Shown in pieces: positions 10,734 to 22,626 of a stretch of DNA of 64,000 nucleotides. The number at the start of each line of letters is the position of its first letter. The stretch's first letter is position 1. The position numbers were made by a program, and so were the translations under genes. The notes beneath the pieces were generated by a model that was not told the DNA's origin, did not search any database, and saw only the letters and a list, made by a program, of their open reading frames with translations. This DNA comes from Panicum virgatum (lineage: Eukaryota; Streptophyta; Magnoliopsida; Poales; Poaceae): contig NC_053149.1 in assembly GCF_016808335.1 (NCBI RefSeq), positions 27,649,339-27,713,338 on the forward strand, written 5' to 3'.

Positions 10734-12257
10734 TAACATTCGTATTCGCTTTATTATATCTTTTTACGTGATATGTGCTATGATACACTGTTCATTCTGT
10801 TGTATATACGTGTGACTTGATCCTGGCACGTATATGATTGCTCGGTTTATGTCCTTTTATAAACCAGGTGTTACAGCCACGCCGGTGCCCTCCACGGAAC
10901 GGACGCCCAGATCCCGCCCGCCTACTTTAACTCGCACCCCGTGACCCCCTGTACGCCATCTGCACGCCAGCGCCGCCCCCAAACCTAGCTCGCCGTGCCC
11001 GTGCAGCTCCGCCGTGCAGGCTCCTCTGCGCCATCGCGGACCGGCCACGCCATGGCCCCTCGGCCCCTGCAGACCACCTCCGTGGCTTCTCCTTGACGCC
11101 AGGAGCCTCACCGAGGCCGCCGTCCCCGATCCGAGGCCCGCTCGCTCGGGAATTCCACCCGGACCCGCCTCAGGTAAGCGCCGCCGCCCCGTGATTCCAC
11201 ACCGCTGGCAAGTTTCCGACCCCCCCTAACTAGCTTGGTCCTTCTGCAGGGCCGTCTCGCAGCCTTCCACCAGAGCTCGACGCCCGGGGAAGCATTCATG
11301 CAGCCGCCCCTCGCGCTACGCCGCCCTGCAGAACCAGAGCCGCCGCGCCACCGTGAACCCAGCGCTCCACCGCTTCCCTGACCTGCTGGACCACCGCCGA
11401 AGCTTCACACGTGGGTAAGAAACCTCGACGCGCTCCTTTTTCCCCTTGTTCCTGCCGCTGTTGGCGCGTAATCGCTCGCCGGCGTAGACCGACCCGCCGC
11501 TGCAGTAGCGCGCGCCGCTCCGGCCCTCCTCTAGCCCAGCCTAGTGCCTAGGTGGATTACGCACTTCGCTTAGTCCATCTCTGACCCAGATCCGCTCCAT
11601 TTTGAGCCCGGGAACACCAAAGCACCGAAGTCCGGCGAGGCGCCGCAGCGGGAGCCCTGTTCCCGGCGACCCCCGCCGCCGCCGTAGGCCGCGATGGTCC
11701 TGAGCCGCCCGATCCGGTAGTAACGCCCAGGATTATAACGAGGATTGATTAGATCCTAGCCCTCAGATCCAGATCCGGCGGTCCAGATCTAAACGTACCC
11801 CTTCGCCTGGCCACTTTGCTAAAGAGCCCTCGGGCTTTTGCGATATCAACCCGCGGTCCTATCATGTTCAATTATAATTACAGTTAGGTCCAGTTTTTAT
11901 CACTTAAACCCCTGCGCTTTTCCCTTTTTGAACCCGCAGTCCAGCCCCGACTTTTTGTGCGTTAGCCCCTGAGTCTATGGGTTAATTGCGTATAAGTCCC
12001 CGGTTTTTGCCCAGAACCCCCCTGGAACTTCAGTTTTCTTACAAATAAGCCCCTAGAACTTGATTTTAGCCTAGATTTTGCGTTTTAACTCTGTTTTAAG
12101 CGTTCTTTATGCCCACGCGATCGTTGTAACGCGTAGAATAGTTTTAGACTAGTTTAGTGTGCTGTTTCTATGTACTGATGTACTGTTTCTTAGTTTTTGT
12201 TATTGTTTGCATGTATGTTTCTGTTGTGCATTGTTTTGGCCATGTGTTCGTGAGTAG

Positions 12258-13432
12258 ACGTTGATCCATCTGAGGAGCCCCAGTACCAGTACCCGGAGCA
12301 GCCATCTTCCGAGTACTTTGAGCAGCAGCAGGAGTAGTACGAGGAAGGCAAGTATAACATGAACACCACCTATCACTTTAAATACAATTTCATACTGCAT
12401 TTTAATACTGTATGCCTATAAGGTTTTCCTAGCCACTTTATATCCTTTATATGTATCCTTTGGGTTGCATTTTGGTTAGTTGTGCTAGGTGCCGCGCTAT
12501 AACACATAATGGTCCTTTTTAATTAATTTGATTAATGGTATACGCAACTTAATTCTGAGAGTGACCCTCTGTGTGGCTTGAGTGGTTCACGTCTCGTTAA
12601 AATTGGTTTTGATAGAAACATGGCTTAGGGGGCCGGCACGGTGCTTACTGCCTGGTTGGCCACTCTCCATAAGGACCGGTTCATAGAGCGACAACCTGGG
12701 ACAACAACGCTATCACAAGACTGGAATGGGACGGTCTTGGCTTACTAATTAGGCCATTTTGGTTCGGGAATAACTTACCGATGGGGCAAGAGGGGAGTCG
12801 AGCCTCAATGGTGCCCAGGCTACGAGGCTTGGTGTGCGCACCCCTCGAGGTGGGTACCATCGTTGCATTGCCTGAATCCTTAGCAGTTACACCTTACCAA
12901 CGTGTCCTTTGTAACGGCCTCGTAGTGAGTTTGCTAGTCATCTCACCTAAGGAAGTGTGATGAACAACTGGTGTAGCTCACGACTTGTGGGTAAAGATGT
13001 GCAACCTCTGCAGAGTGTAAAACTGGTATACTAGCCGTGCTCACGGTCATGAGCGGCCCAGATCCTCCTTTTGATTAGTGGGGTTATCTCCTTCCGACGA
13101 GGGAGGTGCCTCTCGGGGTTATCTTGGTGGTTTTGGTTTGGTTCTCAGTAGTAACATGTTTAATCTTAATTAATTACTATGTAACTGGGTTAATGGTAAT
13201 TCATCAACTTGTAGTAAATAGCTTTAATAAAATCTTGCCAACACTTAAAAGCTAATGCAGTTGAGTCAACCAACCTTAGAGCCTCATAGTTTGTGTTATA
13301 CTTGTTGAGTACAAGTTGTGTTCTCACTCTTGCCTCTTCTCTACTTTTTCCTCTTGGCTACGCAACTGCTGCTCAGTTCCTGCCGACACGAGGGAGTTCG
13401 CTCAGCGCTACCAGGACTACGAGGACTTCTAG
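12258..13432 (+). pseudogene. LTR-embedded two-exon ORF (Y1 5' LTR copy)
   Basis: Exon a is 12258-12347 and exon b is 13377-13432, with the same GCAAGT donor and GCTCAG acceptor. One TAG at 12335-12337 replaces a CAG (Gln) that all other copies except Y3's keep as Gln. Otherwise the frame is intact and ends QDYEDF. Confidence 0.45.
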
Positions 13433-13689
13433 GAATTCGTCTCCTAGTCGACGTCCCTGTGGCGCCCTGCTCAGCTTCGGAGAGTTTTTACCGTATTTGT
13501 ACTTCGCTTCCGCTGTATCAGACATCTTTGTCATTAATGTAATAAATAACATTCGTATTTCGATTTATTATGTCTTATTCGTGATATATGCTGTGATATA
13601 CTGTTCATTCTGTGTATATATGTGTGACTTGATCCTAGCACGTTATGATTGCTCGGTTTATGTTCTTTTATAAACCGGGTGTTACAAAG

Positions 13690-13701
13690 TGGTATCAGAA
13701 C
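13690..13701 (+). other. Y1 primer-binding site (tRNA-Met type)
   Basis: TGGTATCAGAAC lies 3 bases after the LTR. It differs from the usual TGGTATCAGAGC at one base. Confidence 0.85.
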
Positions 13702-13845
13702 CATATTGACTGTAGGACGAAAGCCTAGATAGAACTGGTCGAGTTTAGGACTTCTTCTCTCCAATCCTTGCTTGCTGAAACTATTTTACTATTTACCCCT
13801 TGAATTCTATGACTTTTACTCGTCTTGTCTTGATTTCTCTCTATA

Positions 13846-14330
13846 GAATAGTTTCGTAGATTTTGGCCTAAATCAGTCAGCTGACCACCATAAGTATCAT
13901 CTAGGTGACCCTTTATAATAATACGATAGTACGTTCCGCGACGCGTTTGTGTTAGTCGAGTTGTGTGTTAAACTCGACTAAAGTATGAACTTTTGAATGT
14001 TTGTTATTATGCAAATGTTGATTTGGATTTTTGGTTGATTGCATAGTTAGTAGTTAAATTTGTTTTAATGAAAATCATTCTTAATTAGAATAGTTTTCGT
14101 AGATTTTGGCCTAAATCAGTCAGCTGACCACCATAAGTATCATCTAGGTGACCCTTTATAATAATACGATAGTACGTTCCGCGATGCGTTGTGTTAGTCG
14201 AGTTGTGTGTTAAACTCGACTAAAGTATGAACTTTTGAATGTTTGTTATTATGCAAATGTTTGATTTGGATTTTTGGTTGATTGCATAGTTTAGTAGTTA
14301 AATTTGTTTAATGAAAATCATTCTTAGGTT
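13846..14330 (+). repeat. Tandem duplication (period 242) in the Y1 leader
   Basis: Two nearly identical units (13846-14087 and 14088-14330) begin GAATAGTTTTCGTAGATTTTGG and contain GTTAGTCGAGTTGTGTGTTA. The corresponding leader of Y3 (about 34200-34450, minus) has one unit, so the duplication belongs to Y1. Confidence 0.85.
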
Positions 14331-14507
14331 AAAGTAAATTAATTAATAAAACGAGTTAGATCGTTGGGGGTAAGACCATCCACTCTATCCTCTCTACCTT
14401 ATCATGCCTTGGGTTTCTGTCTTGTTGAGAAGAAGGATAGCACGAAGAGAAGGTGATATCCAGAGGTTCACCGACGAGGACGTCGGTTTCTGTAAGGGGG
14501 TAGGGAT

Positions 14508-15261
14508 GTGACACCCCGGCCTACAGATAGTACTGGAGAATTTGAGAATCTCTCAGACGAGGCAGAAGAGTTATGCTATAGTTCCTTTTTCCCGGATTTA
14601 TGTGACACCTATCTGGAGTTATCAGCAGTGATGCATGTGCAATGTTGTCTAAATAGGATAGAACCTTAAATAATGGAGCTTTTCTCTCTTCCTTGACCTT
14701 ACCAATTTGTATTTCCTTTTATCCCAGCTCAGATGTCAGCAGAACAAAAAGAGCTTGGAGACAGTGCAATGGGTGATAGTGTTCATGCAACAGTTTCCGT
14801 GAAGTAGACGACAACGGTACAAGATCATTCTTCGCAAACAACATACCACCCGAACAATGGTGAGAAAGCTTGCCTGTGTTGCCAATTCTACGGCGTCCCT
14901 TGTCGTCAATTTCGTGCAACTGAAGATGAAGCCACAGCTAGGAGGAACCAGAGGTTGTTCTCCGGTACAAAGAGAAAGATGTCTCATCAAGAGCAGCTAG
15001 CAGAGGATTCCCTTTTCCTTGACAGTCCATTGGTCGAAGAGCTACAGACCATCCAGAAGAGAAAGGATCCTAAGTGCTCTAGAGATACACAGGTCGAGAA
15101 TCAAGCTCTCCATGATTATGTTGATGGGTTGACTATCACTATGAAGGTGATTCAGCCACGCAGTCACAAGGAGTCCAAAGAGCAGGCAGCAGAAATAATG
15201 CAAGATGCGATGTTAAGTTCACAGGGAAGTCAACCAAGTAGCCCCATTCACCACCACCGCA
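14508..15261 (+). other. Foreign segment replacing the gag N-terminus in Y1
   Basis: This stretch has no counterpart in Y3. It starts with TGTGACACCCCGGCC behind a purine tract, runs through about 210 bases of AT-rich DNA ending TTTATCCCAG (acceptor-like), then an ORF from ATG 14733. The ORF reads MSAEQKELGDSAMGDS, has one TAG at 14808, a Cys-rich stretch (CLCCQFYGVPC), a basic segment (SGTKRKMSHQ) and an acidic/Gln-rich tail, then enters the retroviral zinc knuckle in phase. I do not recognise the protein. A captured host-gene fragment with intron is the leading idea; a piece of another transposon is possible. Confidence 0.5.
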
Positions 15262-15928
15262 AGTGCTACAAGTGCGGACAAAAGGTCATTATGCCAAAGG
15301 TTGTCCACAGAAGCGCCTTTCACCGGCTCCACGGCAGGCGGGACAGCAGGGGCGCCCAGCTCAGCCCAGGACGCCAGCACAGGGCAGAATGAACCACGCG
15401 ACGGCCGAGTCAGCGGCCAAGGCTCATAATGTGGTTATTGGTACGTTCATGGTCAACTCCCATCCAGCTACAGTGCTTTTCGATACTGGTGCTACTCATT
15501 CATTCATCACCAAGTCATATGTTGAGCAGCATAGTTTCTTTACCACCCCATTAAAGAAGTATCTTCTAGTCTCTTCACCGGGAGGGGAGTTGAGATCCCA
15601 TATTATCAGCCCTCGAGTCAGTATAGCCATAAGGGGGGCAACGTTCAGTACTGCTCTGAGGGTGCTAGACACCAAGGGTATTGATGTGATTCTGGGAATG
15701 GATACTCTTGCCAAGTGGGGAGTCAGAATTGATTGTGCTCAGCGGTCAGTTCACTTGTCAGCATCTGAAGGCCAAGAGGTGACAGTCAATGCTACAGAGC
15801 CTTCTGGTTTTCTTCATCAGATAGAGGCTAGACCCACGGATGGTATTCGCGTGGTGTCTGAATTCCCGGATGTCTTTGCGGAGGACTTGTCAGAAGAAGG
15901 AAGAGGAGTTGATGAAGACATATCCTGA
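15262..15928 (+). pseudogene. Y1 gag zinc knuckle and protease, truncated
   Basis: The sequence matches Y3 from the CCHC knuckle on (CYKCGQ, then GHYAKGC after a frameshift near 15288). The protease has DTGATHSFI at its active site (about residues 74-82 of the frame from 15263) and the VILGMDTLAKWGV strand typical of gypsy retropepsins. It stops at the DVFAEDL segment that normally leads into RT. There about 3.5 kb of pol is missing, and the frame falls into the last codons of pol. Confidence 0.85.
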
Positions 15929-15985
15929 TCTCTTTGCTAGCCAGCCCAGAATCTCAGGACAAGATTCCTGTAAGGGGGTAGGATT
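15893..15985 (+). other. Y1 pol 3' remnant and polypurine tract
   Basis: A frame reading KTYPDLFASQP matches the pol C-terminus of Y3 (26064-26120, minus), so the deletion joins protease to pol end. GTAAGGGGGTAGGATTT ahead of the 3' LTR is the purine tract that primes plus-strand synthesis. Confidence 0.8.
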
Positions 15986-18900
15986 TGTAACACCCTAATT
16001 TAAATTTCAGTATTTAATAATAAATTTAATTGGCTTTAATTAAATTTCTAAGGTTTATTGTGTTTAGACTTTCATTTAATCTAATTTTGATCCTTAAGTA
16101 ATTAAAGTTTATCATAGGGTTAAGATATTTGTGCATTCATGCTGGAGCATATCTTTTATTTGATTGAGTGTGGTTTGAATTCAAATCCAAATTTGAATTC
16201 AAATGGTTTGAGTTTGGTTTGAAATAGGAATAGAATAGGAAAAGAGGAAAGAAAACCAAAAACCAAACCAACCCATAGCAGCCCAACCCAGCTTGAGGCC
16301 CAGCCCGTCACCTCCATTTCTTTTTCCTCCGCGGCCCAGTTTTTCGGCCCGGTCCGCGACCTCCCTCCCTCCCGCTCTGGCCCAAGCTGCACGGGCCTGC
16401 TCCCGCGCGCGGCCCAGCACCCTCGCACGCCGCAGCCTAGCGCCCCGCTGCACGCGCTCCTCTTCCCCTCGGCCCGTTCCCTCCGCCCGCATGCACCGCA
16501 GCAGCATGCCCAGCGGCCCACGCGCCAGCGTCCCGCGCCCTTTCCCTGACCGGCAGACCCCACATGTCGGCGCCGCTCCTCCCGCAGCCGCACCCGCTTC
16601 CCTTTCTCTGCCAAGTTGGCCCCACCCGCCAGGCCGTCGCCTCGCCCACGCAGCGCGTCCCTCTCTGCTCGCCCGGGCCCGCGTGTCGAATCCACCCCTT
16701 TCCTTCCTTCTCACGCGCGTCCGCCCAAGCTCACCGCCGCGAATCTCGCCACACCTGCGCCCTCCACGGAACGGACGCCTAGATCCCGCCCGCCTACTTT
16801 AACTCGCACCCCGCGACCCCCTGTACGCCATCCGTACGCCACCGCCGCCACCAAACCTAGCTCGCCGTGCCCGTGCAGCTCCGCCGTGCAGGCTCCTCTG
16901 TGCCACCGCGGACCGGCCACGCCATGGCCTCCCGGCCCCTGCAGACCACCTCCGTGGCTTCTCCTTGATGCCAGGAGCCTCACCGAGGCCGCCGTCCCCG
17001 ATCCGAGGCCCGCTCGCTCGGGAATTCCACCCGGACCCGCCTCAGGTAAGCGCCGCCGCCCCGTGATTCCACGCCGCTGGCATGTTTCCGACACCCCCTA
17101 ACTAGCTTGGTCCTTCTGTAGGGCCGTCTCGCAGCCTTCCACCAGAGCTCGACGCCCGGGGAAGCATTCACGCAGCCGCCCCTCGCGCTACGCCGCCCTG
17201 CAGAACTAGAGCCGCCGCGCCACCGTGAACCCAGCGCTCCGCCGCTTCCCTGACCTGCTGGACCACCGCCGAAGCTTCACACGTGGGTAAGAAACCTCGG
17301 CGCGCTCCTTTTTCCCCTTGTTCCTGCCGCTGTTGGCGCGTAATCGCTCGCCGGCGTAGACCGACCCGCCGCTGCAGTAGCGCGCGCCGCTCCGGCCCTC
17401 CTCTAGCCCAGCCTAGTGCCTAGGTGGATTACGCACTTCACTTAGTCCATCTCTGACCCAGATCTGCTCCGTTTTGAGCCCGGGAACACCAAAGCACCGA
17501 AGTCCGGCGAGGCGCCACCGCGGGAGCCCTGTTCCCGGCGACCCCCGCCGCCACCGTAGGCCGCGATGGTCCTGAGCCGCCCGATCCGGTAGCAACGCCC
17601 AGGATTATAACGAGGATTGATTAGATCCTAGCCCTTAGATCCAGATCTGGCGGTCCAGATCTAAACGTACCCCTTCGCCTGGCCACTTTGCTAAAGAGCC
17701 CTCGGGCTTTTGCGATATCAACCCGCGGTCCTATCATGTTCAATTATAATTACAGTTAGGCCCAGTTTTATCACTTAAACCCCTGCGCTTTTCCCTTTTT
17801 GAACCCACAGTCCAGCCTCGAATTTTTGTGCGTTAGCCCCTGAGTCTATGGGTTAATTGCGTATAAGTCCCCAGTTTTTGCCCAGAACCCCCCTGGAACT
17901 TCAGTTTTCTTACAAATAAGCCCCTAGAACTTGTTTTTAGCCTAGATTTAGCGTTTTAACTCCGTTTTAAGCGTTCTTTATGCCCACGCGATCGTTGTAA
18001 CGCGTAGAATAGTTTTAGACTAGTTTAGTGTGCTGTTTCTATGTACTGATGTACTGTTTCTTAGTTTTTGTTATTGTTTGCATGTATGTTTATGTTGTGC
18101 ATTGTTTTGGCCATGTGTTCGTGAGTAAACGTTGATCCATCTGAGGAGCCCCAGTACTAGTACCCGGAGCAGCTGTCTTCCGAGCACTTTGAGCAGCAGC
18201 AGGAGCAGTACGAGGAAGGCAAGTATAACATGAACACCACCTATCACTTTAATACAATTTCATACTGCATTTTAATACTGTATGCCTATAAGGTTTTCCT
18301 AGCCACTTTATATCCTTTATATGTATCCTTTGGGTTGCATTTTGGTTAGTTGTGCTAGGTGCCGCGCTATAACACATAATGGTCCTTTTTAATTAATTTG
18401 ATTAATGGTATACGCAACTTAATTCTGAGAGTGACCCTCTGTGTGGCTTGAGTGGTTCACGTCTCGTTAAAATTGGTTTTGATAGAAACATGGCTTAGGG
18501 GGCCGGCACGGTGCTTACTGCCTGGTTGGCCACTCTCCATAAGGACCGGTTCATAGAGCGACAACCTGGGACAACAGCGCTACCACAAGACTGGAATGGG
18601 ACGGTCTTGGCTTACTAATTAGGCCATTTTGGTTCGGGAATAACTTACCGACGGATCAAGAGGGGAGTCGATCCTCAATGGTGCCCAGGCTACGAGGCTT
18701 GGTGTGCGCACCCCTCGAGGTGGGTACCATCGTTGCATTGCCTAAATCCTTAGCGGTTACACCTTACCAACGTGTCCTTTGTAATGGCCTCGTAGTGAGT
18801 TTGCTAGTCATCTCACCTAAGGAAGTGTGATGAACAACTGGCGTAGCTCACGACTTGTGGGTAAAGATGTGCAACCTCTGCAGAGTGTAAAACTGGTATA

Positions 18901-19557
18901 CTAGCCGTGCTCACGGTCATGAGTGGCCCAGATCCTCCTTTTGATTAGTGGGGTTATCTCCTTCCGACGAGGGAGGTGCCTCTCGGGGTTATCTTGGTGG
19001 TTTTGGTTTGGTTCTCAGTAGTAACATGTTTAATCTTAATTAATTACTATGTAACTGGGTTAATGGTAATTCATCAACTTGTAGTAAATAGCTTTAATAA
19101 AATCTTGCCAACACTTAAAAGCTAATGCAGTTGAGTCAGCCAACCTTAAAGCCTCATAGTTTGTGTTATACTTGTTGAGTACAAGTTGTGTACTCACTCT
19201 TGCCTCTTCTCTACTTTTTCCTCTTGGCTACGCAACTGCTGCTCAGTTCCTGCCGACACGAGGGAGTTCGCTCAGCGCTACCAGGACTACGAGGACTTCT
19301 AGGCGTTCGTCTCCCAGTCGACGTCCCTGTGGCGCCCTGCTCAGCTTCGGAGAGTTTTTACCATATTTGTACTTCGCTTCCGCTGTATCAGACATCTTTG
19401 TCATTAATGTAATAAATAACATTCGTATTTCGATTTATTATGTCTTATTCGTGATATGTGCTGTGATATACTGTTCATTCTGTGTATATACGTGTGACTT
19501 GATCCTGGCACGTATATGATTGCTCGGTTTATGTTCTTTTATAAACCGGGTGTTACA
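15986..19557 (+). repeat. Y1 3' LTR
   Basis: The 3572-bp LTR matches the 5' LTR after removal of Y2. It ends GTGTTACA followed by the TSD AAGGA. It has splice-like GTAAG sites in its GC-rich middle (for example CCTCAG then GTAAGCGCC near 17045), and the exon blocks and AATAAA in its second half. Confidence 0.95.
18129..19302 (+). pseudogene. LTR-embedded two-exon ORF (Y1 3' LTR copy)
   Basis: Exon a is 18129-18218 and exon b is 19247-19302. A TAG at 18158-18160 replaces CAG inside the PQYQYPEQ motif, a different site from the stop in the 5' LTR. The AG before exon a is also lost (GTGAGTAAAC). Confidence 0.42.
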
Positions 19558-19562
19558 AAGGA

Positions 19563-20506
19563 GCACCAGTCATGTCGGGTACTTTCACTATCCACAATAA
19601 ACCCGCAGTCATATTATTTGATTCTGGTGCAACTCATAGTTTTATAAGTGCCAAATTTGGAGCAAGGGTAGGATTGGATTTTTGTCATGTCAAGAAATCT
19701 TACATGATAGCAACTCCTGGTGGAAAGATAGCATCCAATCAAATCACTACACATGTGCCACTTAAGTTGGGTAGCAAAGTGATGAAGACAGATTTGATCT
19801 TGTTGAACTTAGAAGGCATGGATGTTATTTTGGGCATGGATTGGATGACTAAACATAAAGTACTATTAGATATCTCTTCCCGAGCTATCGAGATAGATTC
19901 ACCACATCAAGGAGCCACCATACTCTATCTACCACAATGAGAGTGCTCAACTCTTGTGCTTATGCCACAAAAGAAATTAAGATTGAAGATATTCCAGTTG
20001 TGTGTGAGTATGCGGATGTATTTCCAGATGATTTGCCTGGAATGCCCCCTGATAGAGATATCAAGTTCGTTATTGAGCTTCAACCCGGTACCGCCCCTAT
20101 ATCTAAGAGGTCATACCGAATGCCTCCAAATGAGTTAGCAGAATTGAAAATCCAACTTCAAGACCTTCTTGACAAGGGCTTTATATGTCCAAGTTCTTCA
20201 CCCTGTGGATATCCATCCCTGTTTGTGAAGAAGAAGGACAATAGCTTGAGGCTATGTGTTGATTATCGACCACTCAATGCGGTCACTATTAAAAACAAGT
20301 ATCCTCTTCCCCGCATTGATATACTATTTGATCAGTTAGCTGGAGCCAAGGTTTTCTCTAAGATTGATCTTCGTTCTGGCTACCATCAAATAAAGATCAA
20401 GCCTTGTGATATTCCAAAGACTGCTTTCTCGACCAGATATGGACTCTATGAGTATCTGGTTATGTCTTTTGGTCTTACCAACGCCCAGCATATTTTATGT
20501 ACTTGA
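19563..20506 (+). pseudogene. pol: X protease and RT N-terminal half
   Basis: The frame continues from gag. It has the protease active site DSGATHSFIS (about 19620-19650) and VILGMDWMTKH. A frameshift near 19937 leads into the RT entry ([12 protein letters not shown], then a [10 protein letters not shown] segment, [11 protein letters not shown] and YPLPRID). The sequence breaks again near 20490, inside the SFGLTNA motif. RT copies the element's RNA into cDNA. The start of this segment directly abuts the TSD of Y1. Confidence 0.88.
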
Positions 20507-21717
20507 TGAATTCAGTCTTCATGCCGGAGCTGGATAAATTCGTCGTGGTATTCATTGACGATATTTTGATCTACTCCAAGAATGAAGAAGATCATGCTGA
20601 GCATTTGCGTATCGTTCTTCAACGATTACGAGATCATCATCTTTATGCCAAATTCTCCAAGTGTGAATTTTGGTTGGACAGTGTAAAATTCTTAGGCCAC
20701 ACTATCTCCAGTGATGGTATATCCGTTGATCCAACTAAAGTACAAGAAGTGATGGATTGGGAATCTCCTACTTCAGTTCATCAAATTCGCAGTTTTCTTG
20801 GTTTAGCTGGATATTATCGTCGATTCATTCCTGATTTCTCCAGAATAGCCAAGCCTATGACGGAGTTATTGAAGAAGGGAGTGAAGTTTGTTTGGAATGA
20901 TAAATGTGCAGAATCTTTTCAAACTCTCAAAGCACGGCTCACTACTGCTCCAGTATTGGCTACACCGGACAGTACCAAACCTTTTGATGTCTATTGTGAT
21001 GCTTCTGGTATGGGACTTGGTTGTGTGCTTATGCAAGACAATCGAGTTATTGCTTATGCATCAAGAGCTCTCCAGAATCATGAGAAGAATTATCCAACAC
21101 ATGATCTGGAGTTAGCAGCTGTCATTCACGCTCTCAAGCTTTGGAGACATCATCTTATGGGAACTCATTGTAATATTTATACTGACCATAAGAGCCTCAA
21201 ATATATCTTTACCCAAGCTGATATCAACATGAGACAGAGACGCTGGCTAGAGTTGATAAAGGATTATGATCTAGAAGTGCACTATCATCCAGGAAAGGCT
21301 AATGTGGTTGCGGATGCACTCAGCCGCAAGTCACAATGCCATTGTCTATCTGTGGAGCCATTCAATGAAACTCTATGCCAGGAAATGATGAAGTTGAACC
21401 TAGAAATGGTACCTCAAGGAAGTTTGAACCATATATCTATTGAGCCTACACTTCATGATAGCATCATCATGGCACAATTACATGATGAGGGTATCAAAAT
21501 CATTAAGGAAAAGTTATCCCAAGGTGAAGCAAAATACAAATGTTTCCGAGTGGATCATAGAGGAGTTTTATGGTTTGAATCTCGACTAGTTGTACCCAAG
21601 AATCATCAACTTAGAAAGCAAATCCTTGATGAAGCACATCTATCGAAGTTTCGATTCATCCCGGAAGTACCAAGATGTACCAAGATCTTAAACAAGATTT
21701 CTGGTGGACTCGAATGA
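20497..21717 (+). pseudogene. pol: X RT C-terminal half, RNase H and integrase start
   Basis: The RT catalytic box FIDD is in [14 protein letters not shown] (about 20540-20580), followed by the thumb ([10 protein letters not shown] and [12 protein letters not shown]). RNase H starts at [15 protein letters not shown] (about 20985) with [13 protein letters not shown] and [12 protein letters not shown], and ends near [10 protein letters not shown] (about 21330). The tail reaches the integrase zinc finger, where a frameshift near 21650 ends the frame. Confidence 0.88.
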
Positions 21718-22626
21718 AAACAAAGATCGCCAGATATGTTTCTGAGTGTGATGTCTGTCAAAGAGTTAAGGCTAGTCACTTGAAAGTAGCTGGTACTCTA
21801 CAACCTTTACCCATCCCATCCCATCTCAGAAGCATGATTCTGTTTGGGTAATCGTTGATAGACTCACCAAGACCGCCCATTTTATTCCGGTTCATATGAC
21901 TTATTATGCCAAGAAGTATGCAGAGATCTATCTTGATCAAATAGTCCATTTGCATGGAGTTCCAAAGACGATCATTTCTGATCGTGGGGCTCAGTTTATT
22001 GCACGTTTCTGGGAGCAATTGCAAGAATCCCTTGGAACCAAATTGATTCATAGTTTAGCTTATCATCCACAAACAGATGGGCAAACTGAACGAATCAATC
22101 AAATCCTTGAAGACATGTTGAGGGTATGTGCTATTCAATATGGCAAGAACTGGGACAAATGCCTAGCACTAGCTGAATTCTCTTACAATAACAGTTATCA
22201 ATCCAGCTTGCAAATGGCACCATTTGAAGGATTATACGGTCGAAGGTGTCGAACTCCTTTGAATTGGTCACAAGCTGGAGAACACAAAATTTTTGGGCCA
22301 GATTTAGTTTCTGAGGCAGAGGAGAAAGTTAAAGTTATCCAAACTAATCTTAAGGCAGCCCAATCAAGACAGAAAAGTTATGCAGACAAAAGAAGAGATC
22401 CTTTACAGTTCAAGGTAGGGGATTTCGTATATTTGCGAGTATCTCCTACTAGAGGTGTACAACACTTCGGTATCAAAGGGAAATTAGCACCCCGATACAT
22501 CGGGCCATTTGAAATCATTGAAACTTGTGGACCCGTTGCCTACCGACTTCGTCTTCCTTCTCAGTTGGCCGCCATTCATAATGTCTTCTATGTATCACAA
22601 CTCCGGAAGTGCACTAGGGTACCTAC
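21640..22626 (+). pseudogene. pol: X integrase, with internal deletion
   Basis: The zinc-finger cysteines are in CDVCQRVKASH (about 21750). The region that should hold the first catalytic Asp is shortened near 21810-21830. The second and third catalytic sites follow in ISDRGAQF and YHPQTDGQTERINQ (21971-22110). The C-terminal GPFEIIETCGPVAYRL segment follows, and Y3 interrupts at 22627 (TSD CCTAC). Integrase would insert the cDNA. Frameshifts and the deletion make it inactive. Confidence 0.87.

Larger units (their letters stand above)
7436..10875 (+). mobile_element. Y2: solo LTR of family Y inside the Y1 5' LTR
   Basis: It starts TGTAACACCCTAATTTAAAT and ends AACCAGGTGTTACA, with GCCAC at 7431-7435 and 10876-10880. 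It has no primer site, gag or pol, so it is a 3440-bp solo LTR left by LTR-LTR recombination. It carries the same exon-like blocks and AATAAA (10728-10733) as the other copies, and a TTATTAAA TATA-like box at 8251-8258. Confidence 0.93.
6669..13686 (+). repeat. Y1 5' LTR (split by solo LTR Y2)
   Basis: The own parts are 6669-7435 and 10881-13686. The LTR is organised as an AT-rich start with EcoRI-like palindromes, a GC-rich middle (promoter and leader), an intron-like AT-rich second half and a polyadenylation signal at 13541-13546. It ends GGTGTTACA just before the primer site. Confidence 0.93.
6669..19557 (+). mobile_element. Y1: long-LTR chromovirus-type element, internally deleted and chimeric
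   Basis: The LTRs begin TGTAACACCCTAATTTAAAT and end AACCGGGTGTTACA, and the TSD AAGGA is at 6664-6668 and 19558-19562. The 5' LTR (6669-13686) contains solo LTR Y2; without it the LTR is about 3573 bp, matching the 3' LTR (15986-19557, 3572 bp). The internal region is only 2.3 kb: primer site, leader, a foreign segment in place of the gag N-terminus, zinc knuckle, protease, then a jump to the last few pol codons and the purine tract. It lacks RT, RNase H and integrase, so it could only have moved in trans. Confidence 0.93.

Noticed and set aside
7436..10875. Reading Y2 as a partial second element rather than a solo LTR
   Set aside because: Both LTR ends and a matching GCCAC duplication are present, with no internal region.
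19188..19412. Hydrophobic ORF MYSLLPLLYFFLLATQLLLSS in the Y LTRs, resembling a secreted or membrane peptide
   Set aside because: The hydrophobic run is the pyrimidine-rich intron end (CTCTTCTCTACTTTTTCCTCTTGG) read in one frame. The downstream block shows conservative changes in a different frame.
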